From the NCBI RefSeq assembly GCF_000621325.1, contig NZ_JHYQ01000023.1:1-64000 (forward strand): a DNA stretch of 64,000 nucleotides, read 5' to 3'. The notes under the pieces were generated by a model that was not told the origin of the DNA, ran no database searches, and saw only the letters and a list, made by a program, of their open reading frames with translations. This stretch comes from Thiothrix lacustris DSM 21227 (GTDB taxonomy: Bacteria; Pseudomonadota; Gammaproteobacteria; Thiotrichales; Thiotrichaceae). Of this stretch, positions 15,665-23,676 are shown in pieces. The translations under genes were made by a program, and so were the position numbers. Position 1 is the first letter of the stretch. Every line of letters starts with the position of its first letter.

Positions 15665-15874
15665 TTATCCTTTGGCGGCGTTACGGGCATCAATCACGGC
15701 TTTGCTGAGGCCACCGATACACCAGTGTTCGGCTGGCACTTCGTTGATAACGACACGCACCTGTTCCGGTTTTACCCCCAGCGTTTCAACCGCAACAGCA
15801 GTGACTTGCTCGAAGAAAGCATTCTTTTGTTCCGGGGTACGCCCCTGAATCATGGTGACTTGAATTAATGGCAT
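15665..15874 (-). CDS. dmpI: 4-oxalocrotonate tautomerase
   Basis: 69 residues from the start at 15874, so that Pro follows the initiator Met (MPLIQVTMIQGRTPEQK). This is essential because the amino-terminal proline is the catalytic base of the family. It converts 2-hydroxymuconate to 2-oxo-3-hexenedioate in the dehydrogenase branch of catechol meta-cleavage. It is slightly longer than the usual 62 residues. Packed 10 bases after dmpH and 3 before the leuB-like gene. Confidence 0.85.
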   Translation of the reverse strand: MPLIQVTMIQGRTPEQKNAFFEQVTAVAVETLGVKPEQVRVVINEVPAEHWCIGGLSKAVIDARNAAKG

Positions 15875-15884
15875 GGGAATCTCC

Positions 15885-16676
15885 TCACACAAACGTCATG
15901 CTGATACTGCCCAAATCCTGATAACGCACACACACGCTATCACCCGCCTTCACACTCACCGCAGCGGTAATCCCGCCGGTCATAATGAACGTGCCTGCGG
16001 GAATTTCTTCACCGCGTTCCGCCAGCATATTCGCCAGCATCGCCACACTGGCTGCCGGATGCCCCAAAACGGCAGCACCTGCACCCGTTGCCACGACTTG
16101 ACCGTTGATTTCCATCACCACGCCCAGCGTTTTCATGTCCACTTGGTCAACACGCTTGAGATTGCCACCCGTGACAAAACGCGCAGAAGAAGCGTTATCC
16201 GCCACCACGCTTTTCAGGTCGAATTTGAAATCACGGTAACGCGAGTCAATCACTTCCACCGCTGGCAACACCGCTTCGGTCGCCGCCAAGACGTGTGCCA
16301 CGGTACAGCCGGGGCCACGCAACGGCTTGCTGGTGATAATCGCAATTTCCGCTTCGACTTTGGGGTGAATCAATTCCGCTGTTTTCACCGTACCGCCATC
16401 GGGGACATTGAAGTAATCCGCCAAAAACGCATAGACGGGCACATCCACACCCATTTGCTTCATTTTTTCGTAGGAAGTCAGCCCCATTTTCAGCCCAACG
16501 ACTTTGGTGCCGCGAGCCTGTTTGCGGCTGCGAATCTCCCACTGAATGTCATAAGCATCTTCCCAATCCATGTCGGGGTAATCGTCGGTAATCTTGGTCA
16601 CATCGAAGGCTTGTAACTCGGCGTTTTCCAAGTGTTCCGCCAATTGGGCAATGGTTGCCCTGCTCAAGGTACTCAT
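15885..16676 (-). CDS. dmpH: 2-oxo-3-hexenedioate decarboxylase (4-oxalocrotonate decarboxylase)
   Basis: 263 residues of the hydratase/decarboxylase (FAH-like) family, homologous to DmpE in the same operon. Visible blocks are KVVGLKMGLTSYEKMKQMGV, AEIAIITSKPL and VVADNASSARFVTG. It removes CO2 from 2-oxo-3-hexenedioate to give 2-oxopent-4-enoate and normally forms a complex with DmpE. The gene starts 2 bases after dmpG. Confidence 0.85.
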   Translation of the reverse strand: MSTLSRATIAQLAEHLENAELQAFDVTKITDDYPDMDWEDAYDIQWEIRSRKQARGTKVVGLKMGLTSYEKMKQMGVDVPVYAFLADYFNVPDGGTVKTAELIHPKVEAEIAIITSKPLRGPGCTVAHVLAATEAVLPAVEVIDSRYRDFKFDLKSVVADNASSARFVTGGNLKRVDQVDMKTLGVVMEINGQVVATGAGAAVLGHPAASVAMLANMLAERGEEIPAGTFIMTGGITAAVSVKAGDSVCVRYQDLGSISMTFV

Positions 16677-16678
16677 GC

Positions 16679-17707
16679 TTAGCCTCCGCGTTTACGCAAC
16701 ATTTCTAACGCCACGTCTTCGATCATGTCTTCTTGCCCACCGACTGTACCGCGCCGCCCCAGTTCGAGCAGAATTTCGCGTGCCGGAACACCGTGTTTTT
16801 CCTCGGCACGTTTGGCGTGCAATAAGAACGAGGAATACACACCCGCGTAACCCAGTGTCAGGGCGTTGCGGTTAATGCGTGGCAAGTTCTCACCCATCAT
16901 CGGCACGGCAACGTCTTCAGCAGCGTCCATTAGTGCATTGACATGGACACCCGTTTCGATGCCATACATATCACACACGGCAGCGAACACTTCCAACGGC
17001 GTATTGCCTGCACCTGCACCAAAGCCAGCCACTGAACCGTCAATGCGGGTTGCGCCCGCTTCGACTGCTGCCAAGGAGTTGGCAACACCCATTGCGAGAT
17101 TGTGATGCCCGTGGAAACCAATTTCGATCTCGTCTGGAAATTCACTACGCAGCAAACCAATCTTTTCCTTCACGTCTTCCGGCAGCATGTGTCCGGCGGA
17201 ATCCGTCATGTACAGGCAGTTTGCGCCGTAGCCGTACATGAGTTTGGCTTGCTCCAGAATTTTTTCTGGCTTAACCATGTGGCTCATCATCAAAAAGCCC
17301 ACGGTGTCAAAACCTTGTTTGGCGGCGTATTTGATGTGCTGTTCGGCAACATCCGCTTCGGTGCAATGCGTGGCGACGCGCACTGTGCTAACCCCTAAAT
17401 CTTCGATAGCTTTCAGATCTTTGATCGTGGAAATGCCGGGAATCAGCAGAATCGACACTTTCGCGTGTTGCAAATGCGGAATCACCGCTTCGAGGTATTC
17501 GCGGTCGCTGTGCAAACCAAAACCGTAGTTGACCGATGAACCACCTAAACCATCACCGTGGGTCACTTCGATCAAAGGAACGTGGGCTTTGTCGAGGGCT
17601 TGCGACAAGTCCTGCATGTTTTGCAGGGTGAATTGGTGACGGATGGAGTGCATCCCGTCGCGCAACGACATATCGTGCAGGCGGATTTTTTTACCTTTCA
17701 AATTCAT
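16679..17707 (-). CDS. dmpG: 4-hydroxy-2-oxovalerate aldolase
   Basis: 342 residues, the normal length. The TIM-barrel active-site motif [12 protein letters not shown] is near the N-terminus, with the divalent-metal histidines in [14 protein letters not shown]. It splits 4-hydroxy-2-oxopentanoate into pyruvate and acetaldehyde and channels the latter to DmpF, encoded 15 bases upstream. RBS AAGGAGTG precedes the start. Confidence 0.92.
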   Translation of the reverse strand: MNLKGKKIRLHDMSLRDGMHSIRHQFTLQNMQDLSQALDKAHVPLIEVTHGDGLGGSSVNYGFGLHSDREYLEAVIPHLQHAKVSILLIPGISTIKDLKAIEDLGVSTVRVATHCTEADVAEQHIKYAAKQGFDTVGFLMMSHMVKPEKILEQAKLMYGYGANCLYMTDSAGHMLPEDVKEKIGLLRSEFPDEIEIGFHGHHNLAMGVANSLAAVEAGATRIDGSVAGFGAGAGNTPLEVFAAVCDMYGIETGVHVNALMDAAEDVAVPMMGENLPRINRNALTLGYAGVYSSFLLHAKRAEEKHGVPAREILLELGRRGTVGGQEDMIEDVALEMLRKRGG

Positions 17708-17722
17708 GTGTCACTCCTTCCT

Positions 17723-18604
17723 TCAGGCTTTGAGCATTTGTTCGGCGAACATTTCGGCGGTACGCGCAGCAGCGGCGGTCATGATGTCGAGGTTGCCTGC
17801 GTATTCCGGCAAGTAATCGCCACGTCCACGCACTTCCACGAACACACTGACACGATTGCCGTCGAATACCGGGCCTTCTTTGACGCGGTAGCCGGGAACG
17901 TATTTCTGTACTTCGGCTTCCATCGCCTTGACCGATTCAATGATCGCATCTTGTTGTGGCTCGGTTTCAGTAATGCAATGGATGGTGTCACGCATCATCA
18001 GTGGTGGATCAGCCGGGTTAAGGATGATGATGGCTTTGCCTTTGGCAGCGCCGCCAACTTTTTCCACCGCGCTGGAGGTGGTTTCGGTGAATTCGTCGAT
18101 GTTTTTGCGTGTGCCTGGACCTGCGGAACGTGAGGAGACGGTGGCAACAATTTCGCCGTAACGCACGGGCTGCACGCGGCTGACTGCAAACACCATCGGA
18201 ATGGTGGCTTGCCCGCCGCACGTCACCATATTGACGTTTTCTTCGCCCTTATCCAGATGATCCAGCAGATTCACGGGCGGCACGCAGAACGGGCCAATCG
18301 CGGCGGGTGTCAGGTCAATCACTTTCACGCCTTTTTCGACCAACTTGCGTGAGGTTTCCGCGTGGGCATACGCCGAAGTTGCATCAAAGGCGATTTGAAT
18401 ATTGTCCGCCTCAATGTGCGGTAACAACCCATCCACGCCTTCGTGGGTAGTTTTCAAGCCCATGTCACGCGCCCGCGCCAAACCGTCGGAAGTCGGGTCA
18501 ATCCCCACCATCCACACGGGTTCGAGCACATCACTGCGTAGCAATTTGTATAACAGATCGGTGCCGATATTGCCGGGGCCGATCAAAGCACAACGTATTT
18601 TCAT
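17723..18604 (-). CDS. dmpF: Acetaldehyde dehydrogenase (acylating)
   Basis: 293 residues; Rossmann fold [13 protein letters not shown] at the N-terminus, catalytic Cys129 in [11 protein letters not shown], and [20 protein letters not shown]. It oxidises acetaldehyde with CoA and NAD+ to acetyl-CoA, the last step of the pathway, in a tight complex with DmpG. The gene order C-E-F-G-H-I matches dmp operons except that dmpD is elsewhere. Confidence 0.92.
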   Translation of the reverse strand: MKIRCALIGPGNIGTDLLYKLLRSDVLEPVWMVGIDPTSDGLARARDMGLKTTHEGVDGLLPHIEADNIQIAFDATSAYAHAETSRKLVEKGVKVIDLTPAAIGPFCVPPVNLLDHLDKGEENVNMVTCGGQATIPMVFAVSRVQPVRYGEIVATVSSRSAGPGTRKNIDEFTETTSSAVEKVGGAAKGKAIIILNPADPPLMMRDTIHCITETEPQQDAIIESVKAMEAEVQKYVPGYRVKEGPVFDGNRVSVFVEVRGRGDYLPEYAGNLDIMTAAAARTAEMFAEQMLKA

Positions 18605-18631
18605 GTTTTCTTTCCCTTCCTAGCCAAACTC

Positions 18632-19426
18632 TTAGGTAAACCGCACCGCAGTACGCCCGATCCCGCCAATACTCACGCTCATGTAATCGCCCGCTTTCAC
18701 AGGTTGCAACGGCACCAGTGAGCCGGACAAAATCACTTCGCCCGCTTTCAGCGGTACGCCGAACTTACCCAGCGTATTCGCCAACCACACCACACAACTG
18801 ACCGGGGAAGAGCCGAGGGCTGCCGCGCCTGCACCGGTAGAAATGACTTGCCCATTGAGTTCCACCACCATGCCGACGGTGGAGAGGTCGAGCTTGCGCG
18901 GATCAGCCGCTTGCGAACCGAGCAGGAAATAGCCGCAGGAAGCATTGTCGGCGACGGTATCCTGAATCTTGATTTTCCAGTCCTTAACACGCGAATCGAC
19001 GATCTCGAAACACGGTACGACGAAATCAGTAGCCCGCAGCACGTCAGTCGCGGTCACGCCGGGGCCAATCAGGTCGTGTTTCAGCACGAAGGCAATTTCA
19101 CCTTCGGCACGCGGCTGGATCATTCTGGTGGTGAGTGACAGCGGTTCGCTTTCGTCCACCACCATCGCGTCGGTCAGGTAGCCAAAGTCAGGCTGGTGTA
19201 CGCCGAGCATGTTTTGCACGGCTTTGCTGGTCACGCCGATTTTCTTGCCAATGACTTTTTCGCCGTCGATCTCAATGCGCTTTTGCAGCAAGGCGGACGA
19301 AATGGCGTAGGCATCTTCGATGGTGATGTCGGGCGCACGTTCGGTCAGCGGCGCAAGCATTTGCTGGTGACGTAGCGCGTGGTACAGCTCGTCGGCAAAG
19401 GTCTGGATTTGTTCTGGTTGTAACAT
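18632..19426 (-). CDS. dmpE: 2-oxopent-4-enoate hydratase
   Basis: 264 residues with IGKKIGVTSKAVQNMLGVHQ, the metal-binding RAEGEIAFVLKHDL and VADNASCGYFLLG. It hydrates 2-oxopent-4-enoate to 4-hydroxy-2-oxopentanoate, receiving substrate from both the hydrolytic (DmpD) and oxidative (DmpC/I/H) branches. It starts 9 bases after dmpC. Confidence 0.9.
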   Translation of the reverse strand: MLQPEQIQTFADELYHALRHQQMLAPLTERAPDITIEDAYAISSALLQKRIEIDGEKVIGKKIGVTSKAVQNMLGVHQPDFGYLTDAMVVDESEPLSLTTRMIQPRAEGEIAFVLKHDLIGPGVTATDVLRATDFVVPCFEIVDSRVKDWKIKIQDTVADNASCGYFLLGSQAADPRKLDLSTVGMVVELNGQVISTGAGAAALGSSPVSCVVWLANTLGKFGVPLKAGEVILSGSLVPLQPVKAGDYMSVSIGGIGRTAVRFT

Positions 19427-19435
19427 GGAATTTCC

Positions 19436-20896
19436 TTACAATTTCACGCAGACGTTTTTCAATTCGGTATAAAACTCCAGCGAATGTACGCCGCCTTCCC
19501 GCCCGATCCCGGAATGTTTCATGCCGCCGAACGGGGTACGCAGATCACGCAGAAACCATGAGTTCACCCACACAATGCCTGCATCGAGTTGCGCGGCAAC
19601 GCGGTGGGCGCGGGAAGTGTTTTCTGTCCAAACGGCGGCGGCTAAACCGTACTTGGTGTCGTTGGCCCATGCGACCACTTCATCTTCGCTATCGAAGGGT
19701 TGGACATGGCAGCAAGGGCCGAAGATTTCTTCCTTCACCACCGTGGCGGTTTCCGGCAAACCCGTCCAGATGGTGGGTTGTACCCAGTTACCTTCCGCCA
19801 GTGCGCCGGGCATTTCAGGCACGCCGCCACCAGTGATGAGGTTTGCGCCTTCTTCGATGGCTTTGGCGTAGTAGGACAGCACTTTCTGCTGGTGTTCCTT
19901 GCTGATCAGCGGGCCCATGCTGGTACAGGCATCATCCCATGCCCCCAGTTGCATCCCTTCCGCTGCTTCGGTCAGGCGTGACAGGAATTCGTTGAAAATC
20001 GGGCGTTCCACATACACACGCTCAGTACCGAGGCAAACCTGCCCGCAGTTCGCAAATACCGAACGCAGCGTGCCTTCGATGGCTTTATCCATATCGCAAT
20101 CGGCGAACACGACTGCCGGATTTTTGCCACCCAATTCAAACGAGACGTGGCGAATATGATCGGCGCTGGCTTTGACGATTGCCGCACCGGTACGGGTTTC
20201 GCCTGTGAAGGTAATGCCGTTGATGTCAGGATGCGTGGTGAGGAATTCGCCCGCCGAGTTGGGGCCGAAACCGTGGATGACGTTGTAAACACCTTTGGGT
20301 ACGCCCGCCGCATTCATCACTTCGCCCAGCAAGGTGGTGGTGCGCGGGGTTTCTTCGGAAGGCTTGACCACCACGGTATTGCCGCAGGCCAGCGCCGGGC
20401 CGACTTTCCATGTCATCAACAGCAGCGGCAGATTCCACGGGCTAATCACCGCAATCACACCTTTGGGCTTGCGGATGGCGTAGTTCAACGCGCCTTTACC
20501 GTCGGGAGTATCCAACATGAAGCTTTCGGTGGGGACGTTCTTGAACAGGTCAGCGAAGACTTTGAAGTTTGCCGCCCCACGTGGAATGTCGATGTGCGAC
20601 GCCAGCGATTTGGGCTTGCCGGTATCCAGGCATTCGGCTTCGAGGAATTCGTCGAAGCGGGCGTTAATGCCGTCGGCAACCTTGTGCAGGATGGCCATGC
20701 GCTCGGCTACCGGCATTTTGCCCCACGGCCCCTTGAGCGCGGCGTTGGCGGCGGCGACAGCCTGATCAACTTCGGCCTTGCCCGCTTCGTGGACAATGCC
20801 AAGTTGTTGATTGGTTGCAGGATTGATGTTGGCGAAAGTTTTGCCGGATGCCGAACCGACAAACTCGCCATTGATGAAATGCTTGATCTCTTTCAT
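19436..20896 (-). CDS. dmpC: 2-hydroxymuconate-semialdehyde dehydrogenase
   Basis: 486 residues from MKEIKHFINGEFVGS; the frame continues to 20929 but GGAAG favours 20896. Aldehyde dehydrogenase motifs are present: SPWNLPLLLMTWKVGPALA, the general base in FELGGKNPAV and the nucleophile in NCGQVCLGTERV. It oxidises the ring-fission aldehyde to 2-hydroxymuconate with NAD+. First gene of the operon dmpCEFGHI-leuB. The promoter region holds two AAAATATCGACAAAA-like direct repeats and faces a GntR gene. Confidence 0.92.
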   Translation of the reverse strand: MKEIKHFINGEFVGSASGKTFANINPATNQQLGIVHEAGKAEVDQAVAAANAALKGPWGKMPVAERMAILHKVADGINARFDEFLEAECLDTGKPKSLASHIDIPRGAANFKVFADLFKNVPTESFMLDTPDGKGALNYAIRKPKGVIAVISPWNLPLLLMTWKVGPALACGNTVVVKPSEETPRTTTLLGEVMNAAGVPKGVYNVIHGFGPNSAGEFLTTHPDINGITFTGETRTGAAIVKASADHIRHVSFELGGKNPAVVFADCDMDKAIEGTLRSVFANCGQVCLGTERVYVERPIFNEFLSRLTEAAEGMQLGAWDDACTSMGPLISKEHQQKVLSYYAKAIEEGANLITGGGVPEMPGALAEGNWVQPTIWTGLPETATVVKEEIFGPCCHVQPFDSEDEVVAWANDTKYGLAAAVWTENTSRAHRVAAQLDAGIVWVNSWFLRDLRTPFGGMKHSGIGREGGVHSLEFYTELKNVCVKL

Positions 20897-20940
20897 TGCC
20901 AGACTTCCAAGTACTGATGAATGGATCAAGCATACCGTAG

Positions 20941-20972
20941 TTTTGTCGATATTTAAATATTTTGTCGATATT
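20941..20972. promoter_or_regulatory. Two direct repeats before dmpC
   Basis: TTTTGTCGATATT occurs at 20941-20953 and again, identical, at 20960-20972, a period of 19 bases. The pair lies 45-76 bases upstream of the dmpC start and before the divergent GntR gene, so it is a likely operator. Confidence 0.55.
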
Positions 20973-20978
20973 ATTGTG

Positions 20979-21038
20979 AATCATCCAGATCAGAAGTTTT
21001 TGGATGATTTGCTAAAGAAACCGGACTTATTGATATAA
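20979..21038 (+). promoter_or_regulatory. Inverted repeat and promoter of the GntR gene
   Basis: AATCATCCA (20979-20987) and TGGATGATT (21001-21009) are exact inverted repeats. A consensus TATAAT box follows at 21033-21038, pointing to transcription from about 21045 toward the GntR gene; the -35 box is unclear. The repeat may be an autoregulatory site. Confidence 0.45.
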
Positions 21039-21076
21039 TATAGATGATCCTTCCCAAACCTGATGAAAGTACCCTC

Positions 21077-21775
21077 ATGACAACCAGTTTGCCGTCTGCC
21101 GACCAAGCCCCCAAGACCATGACCGACTATGTGTATGGGCAACTGCGCGAGGATATTATTCAGGGCAAGCTCATACCTGACAGCAAGCTCAAGATTGAGC
21201 ATTTGCGCGGTGAGTACAAGGTGGGCGCTACCCCGTTGCGTGAGGCTTTGAGTCGTCTGAGTTCGGATGGATTCGTGATTACTGAAGGGCAACGCGGTTT
21301 CCGGGTGTCCCCCACGTCTGCCGCTGACCTAGATGATGTGACCGAACTGCGCATTATGCTGGAGCTGAAAGCCCTCAAAAGTAGCCTTCTGCACGGTGGG
21401 GATGACTGGGAATCACGGGTGGTCGCCACCTATTACCAGCTCAGCAAGGTAGAGGAACTAGACTTGTTCGAGAATCTGGCGGTATGGGAACAGCGCAACC
21501 ACGATTTTCACTGGGCGCTGATTTCAGCCTGTACTTCCAAGTGGCTGCTACATTTTTACAATATCCTTTACGACCAACATAAACGCTACCGCAACATTTC
21601 GCTGATCGCCAATCTCGGTAAACGCGATGTGCATGACGAACATCAGCGCATCTACGCCGCTGCCTTAGCGCGGGATGTGGAAACCGCTTGCCGTGAAACC
21701 GAACAGCACATCCGCCTGACAGCGGGGATTACGCATCAGGTGTTACAGGAACTGGCAAAGGAAAAGACCGCGTGA
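21077..21775 (+). CDS. GntR/FCD-family transcriptional regulator
   Basis: 232 residues from 21077. A start at 21044 is also open but would lie on the predicted transcription start. The winged helix occupies residues ~10-75 (VYGQLREDIIQGKLIP, ATPLREALSRLSSDGFV). The FCD ligand-binding domain follows, with its metal or acid-binding Asp/His positions in RNHDFHWALI and DEHQRIYAA. FCD regulators usually respond to small organic acids. Divergence from dmpC suggests it controls the lower meta pathway in response to an intermediate. Confidence 0.8.
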   Translation: MTTSLPSADQAPKTMTDYVYGQLREDIIQGKLIPDSKLKIEHLRGEYKVGATPLREALSRLSSDGFVITEGQRGFRVSPTSAADLDDVTELRIMLELKALKSSLLHGGDDWESRVVATYYQLSKVEELDLFENLAVWEQRNHDFHWALISACTSKWLLHFYNILYDQHKRYRNISLIANLGKRDVHDEHQRIYAAALARDVETACRETEQHIRLTAGITHQVLQELAKEKTA

Positions 21776-22359
21776 GCAACACAAATAGCCCCCTTGAACC
21801 GGAATCCCCCATTACGGTTGTCATCTCCCGCCGGGTTAAAAAGGGCAACGAGGCCAAATTTGAGGAACTCAGTTCCCGCATGACGGAAACGGCTACCAGC
21901 TTCCCCGGTCATCGGGGGGCATTCATGTTGCGCCCCAGTTCCCCTGATGACCCAGAATACCGGATTATCTTCAAGTTCGATACCCAAGAGCATCTGGATC
22001 ACTGGTTCAGTTCAAACGAGCGGACACAATGCCTCATTGAAATAGAAGTACTGCTGGAAGAACCCAGTGCAGTCACTACCCTGTCGGGGCTTACCACTTG
22101 GTTTACCCTACCGGGCAGGAATCCCGTACAGCCACCGCCCAAATACAAGATGACGGTGGTAAGCTGGTTGGCACTGTATCCGACAGTTACCCTGATTTTC
22201 TGGCTGTTTGGCGGGCAACTGGCACAAATTCCACTGTTATTGCGTACTTTCCTAGTGACAGCCGTGGTCATGCCGCTGATGGCGTATGTACTGATGCCGC
22301 GCTTTACCCGCTGGTTTGCATTCTGGCTGTTCCCCAAGGCACAGAAAAATATCCGCTAA
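21772..22359 (+). CDS. Antibiotic-biosynthesis-monooxygenase (ABM)-fold protein with membrane tail
   Basis: 195 residues starting with GTG that overlaps the GntR stop (GTGA). Residues ~10-105 are an ABM ferredoxin-like fold (VVISRRVKKGNEAKFEEL, HRGAFMLRP, EYRIIFKFDTQEHLDHW). Two hydrophobic helices at ~130-180 would anchor it to the inner membrane. Cytosolic ABM proteins oxidise quinol-type aromatics or bind haem; this membrane-tethered form has unknown chemistry. Coupling to the regulator suggests a related function. Confidence 0.65.
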   Translation: MSNTNSPLEPESPITVVISRRVKKGNEAKFEELSSRMTETATSFPGHRGAFMLRPSSPDDPEYRIIFKFDTQEHLDHWFSSNERTQCLIEIEVLLEEPSAVTTLSGLTTWFTLPGRNPVQPPPKYKMTVVSWLALYPTVTLIFWLFGGQLAQIPLLLRTFLVTAVVMPLMAYVLMPRFTRWFAFWLFPKAQKNIR

Positions 22360-22409
22360 CTGACCAATCTGCTTGCCTTTTTCCCACAGGATAGAACGGG
22401 GCATATGCT

Positions 22410-22916
22410 TCATCCCCCTTCGGTAGCTAATGCTATCTTGCCCAGAAGCTTGATCAGTTGTTCTTGCTCTTTCTTGTTCAGTGCGGCATCAAACCGTTTG
22501 GTGCTTGCAGCCAGAATGGCGTACATGACTTTTTCTGCCAATTCACAGCCCTGTCCGGTTAAATGGACAAGCTTGCTGCGCTTGTCTTGCATCTGCACCG
22601 AGCGACTCACGAGACCACGTGCTTCCAATTGGTAAAGCAATTTGGTCAGCCCCCCAGACGTAACCAGTAATGAGCGTTGCAATTCGGTAGGTGTCAACAC
22701 ATGCGGTGAGGCAGAACGGCGCAAAGTCACCAAAACATCAAATTCAGTCAGACTAAGACCGAATCCCAACAAGCTCTTACTCCCCTCCATCATTTGATGC
22801 TCATTCATCCGGTTCAAATAGATGACGAGTGAATGAGCCAGCATATGCGTTTCTGGCCAATATTGTTGGCAAGCAGCCACTATGTCTGCCGTTCTGTAAC
22901 GGTCATTATTACGCAT
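22410..22916 (-). CDS. MarR-family transcriptional regulator
   Basis: 168 residues from 22916, where AGGATGATGGA precedes the ATG; the frame is open to 22949. The winged helix runs through LSLTEFDVLVTLRR, LTPTELQRSLLVTSGGLTKLL and the wing MQDKRSKLVHLT. MarR proteins often release DNA on binding phenolic or aromatic ligands. The gene is divergent from the cytochrome b561 gene, and two palindromes lie between them. Confidence 0.85.
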   Translation of the reverse strand: MRNNDRYRTADIVAACQQYWPETHMLAHSLVIYLNRMNEHQMMEGSKSLLGFGLSLTEFDVLVTLRRSASPHVLTPTELQRSLLVTSGGLTKLLYQLEARGLVSRSVQMQDKRSKLVHLTGQGCELAEKVMYAILAASTKRFDAALNKKEQEQLIKLLGKIALATEGG

Positions 22917-22961
22917 TCCATCATCCTGACGACTCCATTGAATCCTCATCTTACAATAAAA

Positions 22962-23016
22962 ATAATATCTTGCAAGAAAGATATTATCCTCCTATATTTA
23001 TCTTTCAAGAAAGATA
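22962..23016. promoter_or_regulatory. Two related palindromes, probable MarR operators
   Basis: ATAATATCTT (22962-22971) pairs with AAGATATTAT (22978-22987). TATCTTTCAAGAAAGATA (22999-23016) is a perfect palindrome. Both carry the core ATCTT-N6-AAGAT or its variant TATCTTTC/GAAAGATA. They sit between the divergent marR and cytochrome b561 starts, where the regulator could block both promoters. Confidence 0.65.
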
Positions 23017-23033
23017 TTTAGAGGCCGTCATTC

Positions 23034-23573
23034 ATGAAATCCCTGTTCCAGCTCAGCAAAACAACCGTTATTTTCCACTGGCTCATTGCCATAGCCATGA
23101 TATGCAGTGTCATTTTTGGGCTTTATCTGGAAGGCTTGCCGGATGAGCCAGACAAAGTGCCATTGATCAGCATTCATAAATCGGTCGGCATGTTGATACT
23201 GTTTGCTGCATCCCTGCGCATCCTGTGGCGTATGCTCGAAGGCTTTTTTCCACCGCTGTCCGCTTCACCTGTCTGGCAGGAACGAGCGGCAAAAGCCCTG
23301 CACATTTTCCTGCTGGCTGCCACCATTTTCATGCCCGTATCGGGCATCATGATGTCACTAGGGTCTGGCTATTCGGTTGGCATCTTTGGCCTAGAATTGA
23401 TCACTGCGGGTGACAAGAATGAAATACTGGCAGAAACTGGGGAAATCATTCACGGTCTGGGTAAAACCTTACTGATTATTGCCGTGCTGATCCATGTGGC
23501 TGCCACAATCAAGCATAGCCTTATCAATAAAGACTCCACATTCAAAAGGATGCTGGGTTTTAAAGTCGACTAA
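23034..23573 (+). CDS. Cytochrome b561 family protein
   Basis: 179 residues with four hydrophobic helices. Candidate haem b ligands are histidines in VIFHWLIAIAM, LISIHKSVGMLI, AKALHIFLLAATIF and LLIIAVLIHVAATIKH. Such proteins pass electrons between membrane quinol and a periplasmic or cytoplasmic acceptor. It is controlled, by position, by the MarR operators. It is followed 103 bases later by the FadL-type porin; what it donates electrons to is not evident. Confidence 0.85.
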   Translation: MKSLFQLSKTTVIFHWLIAIAMICSVIFGLYLEGLPDEPDKVPLISIHKSVGMLILFAASLRILWRMLEGFFPPLSASPVWQERAAKALHIFLLAATIFMPVSGIMMSLGSGYSVGIFGLELITAGDKNEILAETGEIIHGLGKTLLIIAVLIHVAATIKHSLINKDSTFKRMLGFKVD

Positions 23574-23676
23574 AGACCCTGTAAGGCATTTGCAAAGGAA
23601 GAAACAAACACAAGTTATAAGCACATTAGTCTCAATAAAAAGTATTATTTTATAAGTAGTTATATGGAGGATAGGT

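Noticed and set aside
15873-16616. 247-codon plus-strand frame opposite dmpH
   Set aside because: Long only because of the codon bias of dmpH on the other strand; composition rich in His and Arg as typical for shadow frames.
20147-20917. 256-codon plus-strand frame opposite dmpC
   Set aside because: Antisense to a clearly conserved aldehyde dehydrogenase; no own start signal or motif.
23608-23623. Tod-box-like sequence before the FadL-type porin (ACAAACACAAGTTATA)
   Set aside because: Only about 8 of 12 informative bases fit, which is expected by chance in AT-rich DNA.
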